A stretch of 64,000 nucleotides of DNA from Kangiella marina. GTDB taxonomy: Bacteria > Pseudomonadota > Gammaproteobacteria > Enterobacterales > Kangiellaceae. The stretch covers positions 868,001-932,000 of the forward strand of contig NZ_BAABFV010000001.1 in assembly GCF_039541235.1 (NCBI RefSeq), read 5' to 3'. The position numbers and the translations under genes were made by a program. The notes under the pieces are model-generated. The model saw only the letters and a program-made list of their open reading frames with translations, was not told the DNA's origin and did no database searches. Shown here one piece after another: positions 50,743 through 60,746 of this stretch. Numbering within the stretch: position 1 is the first letter of the stretch; each line of letters opens with the position of its first letter.

Positions 50743-52710
50743 ATGGATTTCTTTGAGCATCAAGCAGCAGCTCGGCGCAAGACCAAGCTGCTGGTCTTTT
50801 ACTTTCTTTGCGCTGTCGTACTGATCGTTGTCGCCTTAAATTTCGCCCTCTGGGGAATATTTAACGCCAGCGGTTATGCTTCTAATGGCGACAGCCAAGG
50901 TATCTCCTTCGTCCAGTGGCTGAACGAAAGTTGGTTCTATTACATTACTTTCGGCTCGATTGGGTTGATTATACTCGGTAGCCTCTACCGTTGGATTACG
51001 CTGGCGGATGGCGGTAAAGCGGTCGCTCGCATGGTTAATGGCCGTGAAATTTTACCCGACACTAACGATCTGCTTGAGCGCCGTCTATTGAATGTGGTCG
51101 AAGAGATGTCGATTGCTTCTGGCACCTCGGTACCAACCGTTTACGTCATGGATCAAGAAGATGCGATTAACGCCTTTGTCGCGGGTATTGAAAGCGCTGA
51201 TACCGTCATGGTGGTGACGCGTGGTGCGCTTGAACAACTCTCTCGCCAAGAGCTACAAGGAGTCGTGGCGCATGAGTTCAGCCACATTTTCAACGCCGAC
51301 ATGAAGATTAACGTCCGTTTGATCAGTATTCTCGCCGGTATTTTGATTTTAGGACAAGCCGGTTACTTTATGATGCGCGCCTTCCGTTATGGAGGCTCAA
51401 CGCGCAGCAGTAAAGAAAGCGGTGGTTTTGTGGTCGCGATTTTATTAATCGGCTTATCGGTTTACATTATTGGATCGATTGGACTCTTTTTTGGGCGACT
51501 GATTAAAGCGGCCATTTCACGCCAGCGGGAGTTTTTAGCGGATGCCTCAGCCATCCAATATGCCCGTGACAACGAAGGTCTAGCCGGTGCTTTTATTAAA
51601 ATTTCTCGCCAAGGTTCGCTTCTCAATAATTCTCACGCGGAAGAAACCAGCCACATGTGTATCTCTGAGCCAATAAAGCTGAGTTTTAATAGTCTTGCAA
51701 CTCATCCTCCGATTGAAAAGCGACTGTCTGCCATCATGCCCAACTGGAGACAGTTCAAAGAGCAAAAAGATCAAGAAGCAGAGCGCAAGGCTGAACAAAA
51801 AATTCGTGATATGGAACGCCACCAGGCAAAAGCCGAAGCTGGAGAAGCAGATAAAGGCTTTGATATCGGTGGCTTAGCGGACACCGTTGGTAAACCGACC
51901 ACCATGCACTTACATGCTGCTGGCGAATTACTGATGGCGTTACCCGCCATCATCACCAACGCCGCTCATGGCCATCACTCCAGTAGCCACGCCATGCACT
52001 TGGCTTTCGCGTTGCTATTGAGCGATCATGGCCAAGTTGACGACTCCTCATTACAATTAATCGAAAACGTCTATGGCGACAAAAGCAGTGAAAAAATATT
52101 AGAACTCGCCGCTCACATTACTAAAGAGCAACGCCAGCTGCGCTTGGCCATTCTGGACTTAGCCATTCCAAGCTTACGTCGTTTATCCAAAAGTGAACGC
52201 GAACAGTTCTTTAGTTTACTGCGCAAATTAATCCATCAAGATCGCCATGTTAGCCAGTTTGAATATGTGCTTTATTGCTTAATTCATAAGCATTTAATAG
52301 GCTCCGGTCAACAAAGCCAAAAGTCCATTATGCGCTTTAGCAAAGTTGAAAAAGAGTTGCAGGTTTTATTATCAGCAGTCATCCATGCAAGCGGCCAAGA
52401 TCAAGCTACTAAAGAAAAGGTATTCCATCAGGTATTCGATGGCTTTAGCTCAAACCAATTATCACTTCTAGAGAAAAACTTTGACGCCGAAGCTTTCCAC
52501 CAAGCCCTCAACAAACTCCGTCGCTTATCCCCGATGCTGAAAAAGCCGTTGCTGAATGGTCTTGAAGAAGCGATTGAGCACGATGGCGTCATCGAACATC
52601 AAGAAATTGAATTATTACGTGCGATTGCGGAGTGTTTGGATTGCCCTATCCCACCGATGATTGAAAACATACAAAAAGAAGCAGCAAGTTCACTAAGCTC
52701 AAAGCAGTAA
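50743..52710 (+). CDS. M48 family membrane metalloprotease with long C-terminal domain
   Basis: This 655-residue protein has two N-terminal helices (about 15-35 and 65-85), a zinc protease core with HEFSH (177-181) and the third ligand Glu in RQREFLADASA, two further membrane helices, and then a soluble C-terminal part of about 300 residues (from about 350) made of helices that does not occur in the shorter HtpX proteases. The tail includes segments with regular helices resembling a TerB-like fold. The gene is co-transcribed with lemA. Confidence 0.9.
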   Translation: MDFFEHQAAARRKTKLLVFYFLCAVVLIVVALNFALWGIFNASGYASNGDSQGISFVQWLNESWFYYITFGSIGLIILGSLYRWITLADGGKAVARMVNGREILPDTNDLLERRLLNVVEEMSIASGTSVPTVYVMDQEDAINAFVAGIESADTVMVVTRGALEQLSRQELQGVVAHEFSHIFNADMKINVRLISILAGILILGQAGYFMMRAFRYGGSTRSSKESGGFVVAILLIGLSVYIIGSIGLFFGRLIKAAISRQREFLADASAIQYARDNEGLAGAFIKISRQGSLLNNSHAEETSHMCISEPIKLSFNSLATHPPIEKRLSAIMPNWRQFKEQKDQEAERKAEQKIRDMERHQAKAEAGEADKGFDIGGLADTVGKPTTMHLHAAGELLMALPAIITNAAHGHHSSSHAMHLAFALLLSDHGQVDDSSLQLIENVYGDKSSEKILELAAHITKEQRQLRLAILDLAIPSLRRLSKSEREQFFSLLRKLIHQDRHVSQFEYVLYCLIHKHLIGSGQQSQKSIMRFSKVEKELQVLLSAVIHASGQDQATKEKVFHQVFDGFSSNQLSLLEKNFDAEAFHQALNKLRRLSPMLKKPLLNGLEEAIEHDGVIEHQEIELLRAIAECLDCPIPPMIENIQKEAASSLSSKQ

Positions 52711-52734
52711 GGTAGTGCTCTGAGCTTGATGACT

Positions 52735-54264
52735 TTAATTCCAATACGGATTTCTTGCTAGCGCTTCTTCGCGCATACCTTTAAGCACCACTAGCGTTTC
52801 CGTTTCTGTGTCATCGATTAAAGGATCTTCGACGCCTTCGGCTTCCAATGCGTTTTCCAAATAGATCAGCTGCTGTAACAGCTGGATATTTGCCACAATG
52901 TCAGCCCAACCACGACGGTATTCACGTCGCGCGCGGTCATCAAACAGGCAGCCAAAGAACAAGCCAATATCCAAGGTGCGCGTCATTTTCGGTAAGTAAT
53001 TAATGTAATCCTGCTTACTCAAGGTCACTTTATCGGATAAGTGACGCTTCATATCACGCAATAAATGCTGCAATTGCTTAGTCGCGTACGGGTACACTTC
53101 TTTTTTCTGGATCTTCTCCGCATTGGCCTCACCGATAGTTTCGCGCCACTCTTTTAGGTAAAGCCAGCGTGAAAAACGTAACAGTCGGAGGTTATACGAC
53201 GGCGTCATCAAGTAATCGACGAACACTTGATGCTCTTCAACAAAGGCTTTCTCTAAGGCCTCTTCCTGAGGCACTAACTCTTCATAGTGAAAACCATATA
53301 GCTTACTATTTTTTAACCAGTTAATTTCTTCAGCAATAGTAAACAGCCTAGAAAAATTCTTAGTAATTTCACGCCAATCTTTTCGTAGATGAATCAGGCT
53401 GTGGCGAGGAATGACTGCGGCAAAAACTGAGTACATCGTTTGCATAAACATTAAAGCTCGGTTTAACTGCAGCACTGCGTCAAGACTGGCTTCACGCTTG
53501 ATCTTCTTAATATGGTACTGCCAATGTCCTAGCCCTTTATGAGCAACACTTTCAAAGGCAGCTTCAGCAGAGGTTTTAGAGGTTAGATTCACCAGATCGA
53601 GATATTTAGTGTATTCTGGCGCAGAATGGCACAAGCGATAACCACGCTCAGCTTTACTCTCACTGTCCAGAACCAAATCAAACTGCTCTATCAGCTTCTG
53701 GCCTAGATCAAATAAAACACTCGCATCACCGTCTTTTAACTCCAACTCAACTTCACACAAGTCTTGAGAAGTATCTTCGACATCAGAGCCGACACAGTGG
53801 ATCTGACCTTGATCCAGAGCTATTTCGACAGAAGCCCCTTCATAATCAATCGTCACCACATCTCGAGTAAAGTTAGTGGTAAAAATAGGAGCCAGAGGGC
53901 CATCTTCCTCTTCAGCTTCCTCCAGCAAGATGATTAGGTATGGCTCATCAACCAGTTCCAGCTGAAGCTTATGTTCAGGTATGTCATGCTCCGACTCATT
54001 ACGCTGGTATAAACCACCAACCACCCGCCCAGCTGACTTCACTGACTGGATAAAACGTTGATCATCTTTGCGAATTCTCAGACCGATATCAGTCGCTCTA
54101 AGTCTGTGGTTCTTAGTATCGTAATAGGTGTTACTGAGGCATTTTTGCTCCCACTCCAACTCTGCAGAGCTGTCCTCGGGGTGTCCCACGTCCTTTAACC
54201 ACGTTTTAACTTGGCGTATTTTATCGGCGCTTGCTGATAGCTTTAATTCTACTTCAATCGACAT
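52735..54264 (-). CDS. CYTH and CHAD domain protein (triphosphatase-like)
   Basis: This 509-residue protein has an N-terminal CYTH (triphosphate tunnel) domain (about 1-205) starting MSIEVELKLS with the ExExK metal motif and a C-terminal CHAD domain (about 225-500) rich in conserved His (LGHWQYHIKKIK, HSLIHLRKDWREI). The pair is that of E. coli YgiF, an inorganic triphosphatase; CHAD domains bind polyphosphate. In E. coli the gene is also next to glnE, and here it lies two genes away, with phosphate genes on its other side. Confidence 0.93.
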   Translation of the reverse strand: MSIEVELKLSASADKIRQVKTWLKDVGHPEDSSAELEWEQKCLSNTYYDTKNHRLRATDIGLRIRKDDQRFIQSVKSAGRVVGGLYQRNESEHDIPEHKLQLELVDEPYLIILLEEAEEEDGPLAPIFTTNFTRDVVTIDYEGASVEIALDQGQIHCVGSDVEDTSQDLCEVELELKDGDASVLFDLGQKLIEQFDLVLDSESKAERGYRLCHSAPEYTKYLDLVNLTSKTSAEAAFESVAHKGLGHWQYHIKKIKREASLDAVLQLNRALMFMQTMYSVFAAVIPRHSLIHLRKDWREITKNFSRLFTIAEEINWLKNSKLYGFHYEELVPQEEALEKAFVEEHQVFVDYLMTPSYNLRLLRFSRWLYLKEWRETIGEANAEKIQKKEVYPYATKQLQHLLRDMKRHLSDKVTLSKQDYINYLPKMTRTLDIGLFFGCLFDDRARREYRRGWADIVANIQLLQQLIYLENALEAEGVEDPLIDDTETETLVVLKGMREEALARNPYWN

Positions 54265-54509
54265 TGGTTATTGTGCTTAATAGCAAACTCATGGCCTCAG
54301 TTTACAGCGCTAATTCTTTCTTGCCAAACCAAAATTAGGGCACGCCTACTGTGTAGCTAAACAAACAAATAGACGATAAGGCCTCTAGCCGTCTACACTT
54401 TTATCGCTACTCTGTAAAACCCTCACTTTTATTGTTGTAGCCAGTCCAGTCCATCTTCACTATAATGTGGCATTAAATTTCACTAATGATTAACCTTTCT
54501 GGGGTAGAT
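54265..54509. other. 245-bp intergenic region between CYTH-CHAD and DUF47 genes
   Basis: Divergent promoters should lie here. It contains a perfect TATAAT (54461-54466) without a matching -35 and an inverted repeat TAGACG/CGTCTA (54370-54375 with 54390-54395). No Pho box with two half-sites was seen. Confidence 0.4.
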
Positions 54510-55184
54510 ATGGCCAATTCGATACTCGATATGTTTGCGTCATCACCGATTCGCCCGATGCAGGATCACATGGGCAAGGTGCACCAATGCGCTAAACAGT
54601 TAATTCCATTTTTTAAGGCGACACTTGCGCAGGAATGGCAAGAAGCAGAAAAACTAAAAGATGAGATTCGCCAGCTTGAGAACGATGCCGACGACTTAAA
54701 GCATGACTTACGAATGCACCTTCCAAAGGGGCTTTTCTTGCCGGTAGCTCGTACCGATTTATTATCGCTTCTCAGTAAACAAGACAAAATTGCTAATATC
54801 GCTCGCGATATCTCTGGCGTCGTTTTTGCTCGTAAAATGACTTTCCCAGAAAACGTTCACGCTGATCTTTTAGGCTTAATTCAGCGCTCTATCGATGCTT
54901 CAAAGCAAGCTTATAAAGCCATCAACGAGCTTGATGAGCTTTTAGCGACAGGTTTCCGTGGCCGTGAGGCAACGTTAGTTGAGGAGCTTATTGAGCAACT
55001 AGACCTTATCGAAAACGATACAGACGATCTGCAAAGAGCGCTGTTATTCAAAATTTTCGAGCAAGAGGAAGAGCTTCCTCCGGTTGCTGTCATGTTCATG
55101 TACAAAGTCATTCGCTATATTGGCGACCTTGCTGACAGCGCTCAAAGCGTCGGCTCTCGTCTAGAAATGACTATCGCGCGTTAA
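54510..55184 (+). CDS. DUF47 family putative phosphate transport regulator (TIGR00153)
   Basis: This 224-residue PhoU-like helical protein begins MANSILDMFASSPIRPMQDHM and has long charged helices throughout (EAEKLKDEIRQLENDADDLKHDLR, LIEQLDLIENDTDDLQRALL) typical of DUF47 proteins that pair with Pit transporters and may regulate them. The ATG at 54510 has GGGG before it; the upstream frame to 54486 is not needed. It lies 45 bp ahead of pit. Confidence 0.92.
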   Translation: MANSILDMFASSPIRPMQDHMGKVHQCAKQLIPFFKATLAQEWQEAEKLKDEIRQLENDADDLKHDLRMHLPKGLFLPVARTDLLSLLSKQDKIANIARDISGVVFARKMTFPENVHADLLGLIQRSIDASKQAYKAINELDELLATGFRGREATLVEELIEQLDLIENDTDDLQRALLFKIFEQEEELPPVAVMFMYKVIRYIGDLADSAQSVGSRLEMTIAR

Positions 55185-55229
55185 CTGATAAACCTTATTT
55201 AATAAACCAAGTTCAGGTAGGGGGAACTT

Positions 55230-56507
55230 TTGGATTTTTTATTACAAAATGCAGACACCATGATATGGATTGCCGTAGCATTCGGCTTCCTCATGGCATT
55301 CGGTATCGGTGCTAATGACGTTGCTAACGCAATGGGGACGTCCGTAGGGGCAAAAGCACTGACTTTAAAACAAGCGATTATTGTTGCAGCGATCTTTGAG
55401 TTTGCAGGCGCTTACTTAGCCGGTGGTGAAGTCACTAAAACCATCCGCAAAGGCATGATCGATTCCAGTTACTTCGAGGGACAACCTGAATTACTGGTCT
55501 TCGGTATGATGGCTGCTCTGTTAGCGGCTGGTATTTGGCTCTTAATCGCATCTAAACTTGGCTGGCCGGTATCAACCACCCACTCAATCGTCGGTGCTAT
55601 CGTCGGTTTCGCTGCGGTTGGTGTTGCCTTTGATGCTGTGAGCTGGGGCAAAGTAGGCTCAATCGTTGGTAGCTGGATTATCACTCCTCTCCTAGCTGGT
55701 GTGATTGCCTTCCTCATTGTTCTCAGCGTTCAAAAGCTGATTCTCAATACCGAAGATCCATTCCAAAGAGCCAAGCGTTATGTACCTTTCTACATGTTCC
55801 TAGCTGGTTTTGTGATTGCACTAGTAACCATCATGAAAGGCTTAAAGCACGTCTTTAAAGATAAGAGCATTGAGCTGAGCATGCTTGAGATTTACTTAAT
55901 CGCTGCCGGTGTCGGTTTGATTATCGCGGTAATTGGTGCTCTCTTTATCAGTCGCATTAAAGTTGACAAGAAAGAGAACAAAGAATATCAATTCGCCAGC
56001 GTTGAGAAGGTATTCGCGGTGCTTATGATCGTTACCGCTTGTGGTATGGCATTTGCCCACGGTTCTAACGATGTTGCGAACGCTATTGGTCCTCTAGCCG
56101 CAATCGTTAGCGTTATCCAAAACGGTGGTGAAATTGGTGCCAAAGCCGCTGTTGATCCTCGAATCCTATTGGTTGGTGCGATTGGTATCGTGATTGGCTT
56201 GATTGTTCTTGGTAGCCGCGTTATGGCTACGATTGGTCAGAAAATCACGCACTTAACGCCAAGCCGTGGTTTCGCTGCTGAGCTAGCGGCAGCGTCTACC
56301 GTAATTATCGCCAGTGGCGCAGGCTTACCTATCTCGACCACGCAAACCTTAGTCGGCGCGGTATTAGGTGTTGGTATGGCTCGTGGTATCGCTGCACTTA
56401 ACCTCGGTGTGGTTAGAAACATCTTTGTTTCTTGGGTAGTGACCTTGCCAGCAGGCGCGATTCTATCGATCATATTCTTCTATATATTTAAGGCCATGTT
56501 CTCTTAA
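55230..56507 (+). CDS. pit: low-affinity inorganic phosphate transporter, PiT family
   Basis: This 425-residue inner-membrane symporter takes up phosphate. It has the duplicated PiT signature GANDVANAMGTSVGAKALTL in the first half and HGSNDVANAIGPLAAIVSV in the second, and about ten membrane segments. The start is TTG at 55230 with AGGGGG 5 bases upstream, clearly better than the internal ATG (55260). It is co-transcribed with the DUF47 gene, and a terminator follows. Together with the Pho-controlled porin and pst gene it gives this region two phosphate uptake routes. Confidence 0.96.
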   Translation: MDFLLQNADTMIWIAVAFGFLMAFGIGANDVANAMGTSVGAKALTLKQAIIVAAIFEFAGAYLAGGEVTKTIRKGMIDSSYFEGQPELLVFGMMAALLAAGIWLLIASKLGWPVSTTHSIVGAIVGFAAVGVAFDAVSWGKVGSIVGSWIITPLLAGVIAFLIVLSVQKLILNTEDPFQRAKRYVPFYMFLAGFVIALVTIMKGLKHVFKDKSIELSMLEIYLIAAGVGLIIAVIGALFISRIKVDKKENKEYQFASVEKVFAVLMIVTACGMAFAHGSNDVANAIGPLAAIVSVIQNGGEIGAKAAVDPRILLVGAIGIVIGLIVLGSRVMATIGQKITHLTPSRGFAAELAAASTVIIASGAGLPISTTQTLVGAVLGVGMARGIAALNLGVVRNIFVSWVVTLPAGAILSIIFFYIFKAMFS

Positions 56508-56540
56508 GTTTATAGAGTATGACCTTAGCTTTAGCATCAA

Positions 56541-56570
56541 AAAGTGCTCACCTCGGTGGGCACTTTTTTT
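56541..56570 (+). terminator. terminator after pit
   Basis: AAAGTGCTCACC (56541-56552) pairs with GGTGGGCACTTT (56555-56566) with one G-U pair, followed by a T-run to 56570. Confidence 0.9.
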
Positions 56571-56821
56571 ATGCCGACTACTTTTATTCCATAAATGACG
56601 ACAGAACCCGCGTTCCCCCATTTGCACACCAACTCACAACTTAGCCCAAAGTCGTCGGATGACTTTGGTTGACGGCGTTTATAGCGGAAAAGCAGGGCTT
56701 TAATTGTAAGGCTGGACGGTTCTATGATACAAAAGGCTTGAAACGCGAATTTTCAGGTTGCTTGGGCATAAAAACCTCCATATACTTGCCCATCAAACCG
56801 TTTAACCAGACCAGGATTATT

Positions 56822-57430
56822 ATGCGACGTATCCTGACTTTATGGGCTTTATTCTTCACTTCTGTGTTACCCGTTGATCGGGTTTATGCAGCCGATGAAA
56901 CAACTCCAAGTAGCCCTGACACACCCGTTAATTATTATGTATCGGATGATATTGGCGTTGTGCTGCGCAGCGGCCCAACTAACCGCTACCGTGTGATCGG
57001 CAAAATTTCAGCGGGCACGCCAATTACTATCTTACAAAGTGACACTGCCAACGATAGTAGCGAAGTCCGCGTTGCTAACGGTGATACCGGCTGGATTCAG
57101 AGCGACTACATCACTGATGAGCCTACGGTCCGTGCGAAATACCAGCAACTGCTAGAAGAAAACTCTCAACTTAAACAACAGGTTGAAGAGCTAGCACAAG
57201 ATATCGCTGATAAAGACAATATTATTCAACTGAATAACAACTTGCAGCAACAAGTTTCTGAGCTTGAGAATGAAAGAAACATCCTTAGCCAGCAAGCGGC
57301 TTTACAAAAAGACCGTTTCCACAAAGATGTGTTCTACGCTGGCGCACTGGTGTTGTTGTTTGGTATGTTCCTGAGTTGGGTATTATCAAGATTCAGTCGA
57401 AAGAAACGTCAAAGCTCAGGCTGGCGTTAA
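56822..57430 (+). CDS. TIGR04211 family SH3 domain protein (YgiM-like)
   Basis: This 202-residue protein has a signal peptide (about 1-23, ending VYA), a bacterial SH3 domain (about 33-95, VVLRSGPTNRYRVIGKISAGTPITIL...GWIQSDYI), a coiled coil (about 100-155) and a C-terminal membrane helix (about 170-190) with a basic end. This is the YgiM layout; E. coli ygiM is also close to ygiF and glnE. The ATG at 56822 is chosen for its signal peptide and AGGA site; the frame extends upstream to 56669 without support. It is 34 bp before putA. Confidence 0.9.
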   Translation: MRRILTLWALFFTSVLPVDRVYAADETTPSSPDTPVNYYVSDDIGVVLRSGPTNRYRVIGKISAGTPITILQSDTANDSSEVRVANGDTGWIQSDYITDEPTVRAKYQQLLEENSQLKQQVEELAQDIADKDNIIQLNNNLQQQVSELENERNILSQQAALQKDRFHKDVFYAGALVLLFGMFLSWVLSRFSRKKRQSSGWR

Positions 57431-57464
57431 GGTTTACAGGTTTATGGTTTAGGTATTAAAAAGA

Positions 57465-60400
57465 ATGTTAAGAGCTAGTCATATATTTTCAGATAATTAT
57501 AAGCACCTGTCGCTGGACGAATGGCAGGGATTGATCACCCAAAATTATGCAGTCGATGAATCAGATTATCTGAATGAGCTGCTGGCGCTAGCCACACCTG
57601 ATAAGGACGTCATTGAAAAAATCACTCGTCAAGCCAGCGATCTGGTAGCGGCTATTCGCAAAGACGAACGCTCTAAAGACGGCGTTGAAGCATTCCTTCA
57701 GCAATACAGTTTAAGCACTAAAGAAGGCATTATCCTGATGTGCTTAGCTGAAGCTTTATTGCGTATTCCTGATGCGCGTGTGGCGAACAACCTTATCCGT
57801 GACAAGCTAACTGCCGCTGACTGGGAGAAACATACTGGACAAAGCGGATCTTACCTTGTGAATGCCTCGACTTGGGGCCTCATGTTAACGGGTAAGATTG
57901 TTGATACGGATAAAGACGGCGATGGTAAACCTGACAACATGATTCACGGCTTAATCGCCAAGTTCGGTGAGCCTGTGATTCGTCAAGCCATGAACCAAGC
58001 AATGCGTATCATGGGCCGACAATTCGTTCTTGGGCGCACCATTAAAGAAGCCTTAAAGCGTGGCTCGAAAAGCGTTCAAAAAGGATATACCCATTCTTTT
58101 GATATGCTCGGTGAAGCAGCTTACACCGCACATGATGCCAAGCGCTATTACGAAGCCTACAGTAATGCCATCAATGAAATTGGTGCGGTTAAAACACAAG
58201 ATGGCGTGAAAGCCCCTAGCATCTCAATCAAGCTCTCGGCGTTACACCCTCGGTACGAAGAAGGTCAACGTGATCGCGTGTTGAGCGAGATGGTTGAAAC
58301 GGTTAAAAAACTCGTTGAGCAGGCACGCAACCTTGATGTAGCAGTGACTATTGATGCTGAAGAAGCGGACCGTCTGGAACTGTCTCTAGACGTTTTCGAG
58401 GCAGTGTATGACTCAGCGGTTTGTGATGGCTGGGAAGGTTTCGGTATGGTGGTACAGGCCTATTCGAAACGCGCTTTACCGGTACTCGGTTGGTTAAATG
58501 CGTTGTCCACCAAGCATGGCCGTCGTATTCCGCTTCGCTTAGTCAAAGGTGCTTACTGGGATCAGGAAGTCAAATGGTCGCAACAAGGCGGTTATTCAAA
58601 CTACCCAGTCTTCACCCGTAAATGTGGTACTGATGTTTCCTATTTAGCCTGTGCCAAGTATTTATTAACCACTGACGGTACTTTCTACCCTCAGTTCGCT
58701 ACCCACAATGCGCAAACCGTTTACAGCATTCTGGACATTGCGGGCAGCAACCGGAACTTTGAGTTTCAGCGCTTGCACGGTATGGGTGAGTCGTTGTATG
58801 ACTTAATTCTCAATCAATACCCAGACATCAGCTGCCGTATTTATGCGCCTGTCGGAAACCATAAAGACTTATTACCGTACCTTGTGAGACGCTTGCTTGA
58901 AAATGGTGCCAACACCTCATTCGTTCACCAGCTGGTCGATGAGAAAACTCCGATTGCAGAGTTAGTTGAGCACCCAAGCGAAGTCCTAAAAAGTTTTGAA
59001 ACTTTGCATAATGATCGAATCCCGCTTCCGCCTCAGCTGTATCAAGATTTTGGCGAAGAGCGTATAAATTCGAGTGGTACTAATTTACATATTCATAGTG
59101 AGATAGAGCCTTTTATGAACCAGGTCAAACATTTCTTAGATAACCAGTGGCATGCAAAGCCAATCATTGATGGTCAAGAGTATACCAGCGACGAAGAGCA
59201 GGTCATTTGCCCTTATGACCATAGCCATACCGTCGGTACGGTTCATAAAGCCACTGAAGAACAAGCACTGAAGGCGTTAACAGTGGCCCATGAGAACTTT
59301 ATCGCATGGGATGTGACGCCTGTACAGCAGCGTTCTGCATTGCTGGATAAAGTGGCGGACGCTTTAGAAGCTCATAAGCACGAATTGATTGCCTTGTGTA
59401 GCCGTGATGGTGGTAAGAGTCTTCAGGACGGTATCGATGAAGTTCGTGAAGCGATTGATTTTTGCCGTTACTACGCTTACAACGCACGTAATCAGTTTGG
59501 TCACGAGATACACTTACCAGGCCCAACGGGCGAAAGTAACAGCCTTTACTTACAAGGGCGTGGTGTGTTCGCTTGTATCAGTCCATGGAACTTCCCGCTT
59601 GCCATTTTCATCGGTCAAGTTGCTGCCGCTTTAGTCGCGGGTAACACGGTAATCGCTAAGCCAGCGGATCAAACCACGTTGGTTGCATATCGTGCAGTGC
59701 AGATCATGCACGAAGCCGGTATTCCTGGCAGCGTCTTACAGTTCGTACCCATTCGCGGCTCTGTGTTAGGTAAAGTTGTACTGTCGGATGACCGCGTTGC
59801 GGGTGTTGCCTTTACTGGTTCAACAACCACAGCACACACCATTAACCGCACCTTAGCGACTCGTGATGGCATGTTGTCACCACTGATTGCGGAAACGGGT
59901 GGTCAAAACGCGATGATCGTCGATAGCTCAGCGCTACCAGAGCAGGTCGTTGAAGACGTCATTCACTCAGCGTTTACCAGCGCCGGTCAACGCTGTTCAG
60001 CCCTTCGCGTGTTGTATTTACAGGAAGAAATTGCTGACAAAATTATCGAAGTGCTTTCGGGTGCGATGCAAGAGCTTCGCCTTGGAAACCCAACGGACTT
60101 ATCCACTGACGTCGGCCCTGTGATTGATATGGCTGCACGCGAAGAGTTGCAAGGCCATATTGAGGAATTAAAAGCAGCAGGCAAATTGATTTCTGAAACG
60201 CCTATGCCTGAAGGTCTAGAGGGGCACGGTAGCTTCCTCTCACCGGTCGCATTTGAAATTGATCATATCAACGATCTTGACCAAGAGTGGTTCGGTCCTA
60301 TCGTTCATATTGTGCGCTACAAAGCGAAAAACTTGGATAAAGTCATCGACCAAATCAATGACTATGGTTTCGGTTTAACCTTAGGTGTTCACTCTCGTAA

Positions 60401-60671
60401 CGAAGCAACGGCGATGTACATCGACAAGCGCGCACGAGTGGGTAATGTCTATATTAACCGTAACATGATTGGTGCGACCGTGGGTGTGCAACCGTTTGGT
60501 GGTCAAGGCTTATCAGGTACTGGCCCTAAAGCTGGTGGTCCTTTCTACTTGTACCGCTTCGCGACTGAGCATACACGCACCAATAACACAGCGGCAATTG
60601 GTGGTAACGCCACCTTGTTATCGTTGGGTGATGAAGATGTGTCACCGGAGTTCTTGCAAAAAGACTCTTAA
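57465..60671 (+). CDS. putA: bifunctional proline dehydrogenase/glutamate-semialdehyde dehydrogenase
   Basis: This 1068-residue enzyme oxidises proline to glutamate. The N-terminal part is the FAD-dependent proline dehydrogenase (about 90-520, SIKLSALHPRYE, DAEEADRLELSLD, RLVKGAYWDQEVKWSQ, FATHNAQT). The C-terminal part is the NAD-dependent aldehyde dehydrogenase with FACISPWNFPLAIF, AETGGQNAMIVD and catalytic Cys in GQRCSALRVLYL. There is no N-terminal ribbon-helix-helix DNA-binding domain, so unlike E. coli PutA it should not repress its own gene. A terminator follows. Confidence 0.96.
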   Translation: MLRASHIFSDNYKHLSLDEWQGLITQNYAVDESDYLNELLALATPDKDVIEKITRQASDLVAAIRKDERSKDGVEAFLQQYSLSTKEGIILMCLAEALLRIPDARVANNLIRDKLTAADWEKHTGQSGSYLVNASTWGLMLTGKIVDTDKDGDGKPDNMIHGLIAKFGEPVIRQAMNQAMRIMGRQFVLGRTIKEALKRGSKSVQKGYTHSFDMLGEAAYTAHDAKRYYEAYSNAINEIGAVKTQDGVKAPSISIKLSALHPRYEEGQRDRVLSEMVETVKKLVEQARNLDVAVTIDAEEADRLELSLDVFEAVYDSAVCDGWEGFGMVVQAYSKRALPVLGWLNALSTKHGRRIPLRLVKGAYWDQEVKWSQQGGYSNYPVFTRKCGTDVSYLACAKYLLTTDGTFYPQFATHNAQTVYSILDIAGSNRNFEFQRLHGMGESLYDLILNQYPDISCRIYAPVGNHKDLLPYLVRRLLENGANTSFVHQLVDEKTPIAELVEHPSEVLKSFETLHNDRIPLPPQLYQDFGEERINSSGTNLHIHSEIEPFMNQVKHFLDNQWHAKPIIDGQEYTSDEEQVICPYDHSHTVGTVHKATEEQALKALTVAHENFIAWDVTPVQQRSALLDKVADALEAHKHELIALCSRDGGKSLQDGIDEVREAIDFCRYYAYNARNQFGHEIHLPGPTGESNSLYLQGRGVFACISPWNFPLAIFIGQVAAALVAGNTVIAKPADQTTLVAYRAVQIMHEAGIPGSVLQFVPIRGSVLGKVVLSDDRVAGVAFTGSTTTAHTINRTLATRDGMLSPLIAETGGQNAMIVDSSALPEQVVEDVIHSAFTSAGQRCSALRVLYLQEEIADKIIEVLSGAMQELRLGNPTDLSTDVGPVIDMAAREELQGHIEELKAAGKLISETPMPEGLEGHGSFLSPVAFEIDHINDLDQEWFGPIVHIVRYKAKNLDKVIDQINDYGFGLTLGVHSRNEATAMYIDKRARVGNVYINRNMIGATVGVQPFGGQGLSGTGPKAGGPFYLYRFATEHTRTNNTAAIGGNATLLSLGDEDVSPEFLQKDS

Positions 60672-60694
60672 TGAGGCCTGTGATAAAATCAATA

Positions 60695-60724
60695 AAAGGC
60701 ACAGTTCGTCTGTGCCTTTTTTGT
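60695..60724 (+). terminator. terminator after putA
   Basis: AAAAGGCACAG (60695-60705) pairs with CTGTGCCTTTT (60711-60721) around TTCGT and is followed by more T. It ends just before the rsmF start. Confidence 0.9.
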
Positions 60725-60746
60725 ATCAGCGTACAACAATCGAACC

